This document shows positions 5,986-6,536 of a stretch of 6,536 nt of DNA, piece by piece (within the stretch, counting starts at the first letter, position 1; each line of letters begins with the position of its first letter). The notes beneath the pieces were generated by a model. The model had not been told where the DNA came from and did no database searches. It was given only the letters and a program-made list of their open reading frames with translations. Location of the stretch: positions 1 through 6,536 of the forward strand of contig PLMM01000117.1 in the NCBI GenBank assembly GCA_003142495.1, given 5' to 3'. Made by a program: the position numbers and the translations under genes. This DNA comes from Gemmatimonadota bacterium (GTDB taxonomy: Bacteria; Gemmatimonadota; Gemmatimonadetes; Gemmatimonadales; Gemmatimonadaceae).

Positions 5986-6536
5986 CCGAGATAGCGGTTC
6001 AAGATCGGACCGTAGGCGTCGATGCGGCGATCGCGCAGGAAGGGCCAGTTGCGCCGCGTGTACTCGATCGCGCCCGGATCGATCACCGCGGTGAGAATCG
6101 CCGGCTCCGTTCCCGCCTCCGTGATGATGCGGCCGAATGGGTCGCACACGAACGAATGTCCGAAGAACTCGAGGCCATCAGTGCCCGGCTCGGGCTCGAA
6201 GCCAACGCGATTCACCGCGGCGACATACACGCCGTTCGCGATCGCATGCGCGCGCTGCGCCGTGCGCCAGGCGTCCGCCTGCGCCGCACCCCACTCCTCC
6301 TTCTCCTTGGGATGCCAACCGATCGCCGTCGGATAAAAGAGAATCTGCGCGCCCATGAGCGCGGTGATGCGCGCAGCCTCGGGATACCACTGATCCCAGC
6401 ATATCAGCACACCGATCGTCGCAATCTTCGTCTTGAACACGCGAAAGCCGCTCGCAGGAATAGACTCGTCGTGCTGATAGATCTCGCCCGGCGTGAAGTA
6501 GTACTTCTCGTGATAGAGCGGATCGTCGGGGATGTG
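5982..6536 (-). CDS. aguB: N-carbamoylputrescine amidase (nitrilase superfamily), 5' truncated by window edge
   Basis: Carbon-nitrogen hydrolase that converts N-carbamoylputrescine to putrescine, CO2 and ammonia, the step after agmatine deiminase. The frame is open to the right edge; 184 residues are visible of a family that is usually near 290. The visible part begins H-I-P-D-D-P, followed by Y-H-E-K-Y-Y-F-T-P-G, the AguB-type segment just after the catalytic Lys, which must lie just outside the window. The nucleophile is Cys46 of the visible part, in G-V-L-I-C-W-D-Q-W-Y-P-E (codon 6401-6399). It is followed by the AguB-typical Y-P-T-A-I-G-W and A-N-G-V-Y-V-A-A-V-N-R-V-G. The catalytic Glu is also outside. 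The GTG at 6440 is internal and not a start. Its TGA overlaps the aguA GTG by 4 bases, so the two are one operon with coupled translation. Confidence 0.94.
   Translation of the reverse strand, partial: HIPDDPLYHEKYYFTPGEIYQHDESIPASGFRVFKTKIATIGVLICWDQWYPEAARITALMGAQILFYPTAIGWHPKEKEEWGAAQADAWRTAQRAHAIANGVYVAAVNRVGFEPEPGTDGLEFFGHSFVCDPFGRIITEAGTEPAILTAVIDPGAIEYTRRNWPFLRDRRIDAYGPILNRYLG

Noticed and set aside
5101..5994. 297-codon plus-strand open frame opposite aguA
   Set aside because: It is an Arg/Val/His-rich shadow of a GC-rich gene, and the minus strand carries the full agmatine deiminase motif set.
5050..6242. 15-base direct repeat CACGCCGTTCGCGAT at 5050-5064 and 6228-6242
   Set aside because: Both copies lie in coding sequence and encode the same short I-A-N-G-V run in aguA and aguB; chance with shared codon bias explains it better than a mobile or regulatory repeat.

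Overview
The window is GC-rich and tightly packed, and it carries ordinary bacterial genes. One protein has a signal peptide and looks like an outer-membrane beta-barrel, which points to a diderm (Gram-negative) bacterium. The mix of a short RecQ-family helicase, a DCC thiol oxidoreductase, an MscS channel and a small outer-membrane barrel would suit Gemmatimonadota or a similar high-GC environmental phylum. That placement is inference from style, not proof. No tRNA, rRNA, CRISPR array, insertion sequence or phage gene is visible.

Layout, left to right. (1) Positions 2-1396, plus strand: a RecQ-family DNA helicase whose N-terminus lies before the window. A winged-helix-like segment appears to sit between the helicase core and the zinc site. 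(2) 1380-1844, minus strand: a DCC/DUF393 thiol-disulfide oxidoreductase-like protein whose 3' end overlaps recQ by 17 bases. (3) A 27-base divergent gap. (4) 1872-4881, plus strand: a likely four-gene operon encoding an MscS-family mechanosensitive channel, a secreted outer-membrane barrel protein, an alpha/beta hydrolase of the dienelactone hydrolase type, and a predicted phosphoribosyltransferase. Both downstream junctions are only 3 bases long and share the sequence TAGCTC followed by ATG or GTG. (5) A 6-base convergent gap. (6) 4888-6536, minus strand: the end of an operon in which an N-carbamoylputrescine amidase (aguB, 5' end outside the window) overlaps an agmatine deiminase (aguA) by 4 bases.

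How the genes work together. AguA and AguB catalyse consecutive steps from agmatine to N-carbamoylputrescine to putrescine, so this end of the window is a polyamine module. The hydrolase and phosphoribosyltransferase families are found fused in one polypeptide in some actinobacteria. Here they are separate neighbours in the opposite order, so a shared but unknown task is plausible. Placement with a mechanosensitive channel and an envelope protein hints at an envelope or osmotic-stress setting, but this is only suggestive.

There is no intergenic stretch over 300 bases; the longest is about 64 bases. Nothing here is clearly a new biological system. The most unusual points are the RecQ domain order, the hydrolase-phosphoribosyltransferase pair, and the heavy use of TAG stop codons (six of eight genes).
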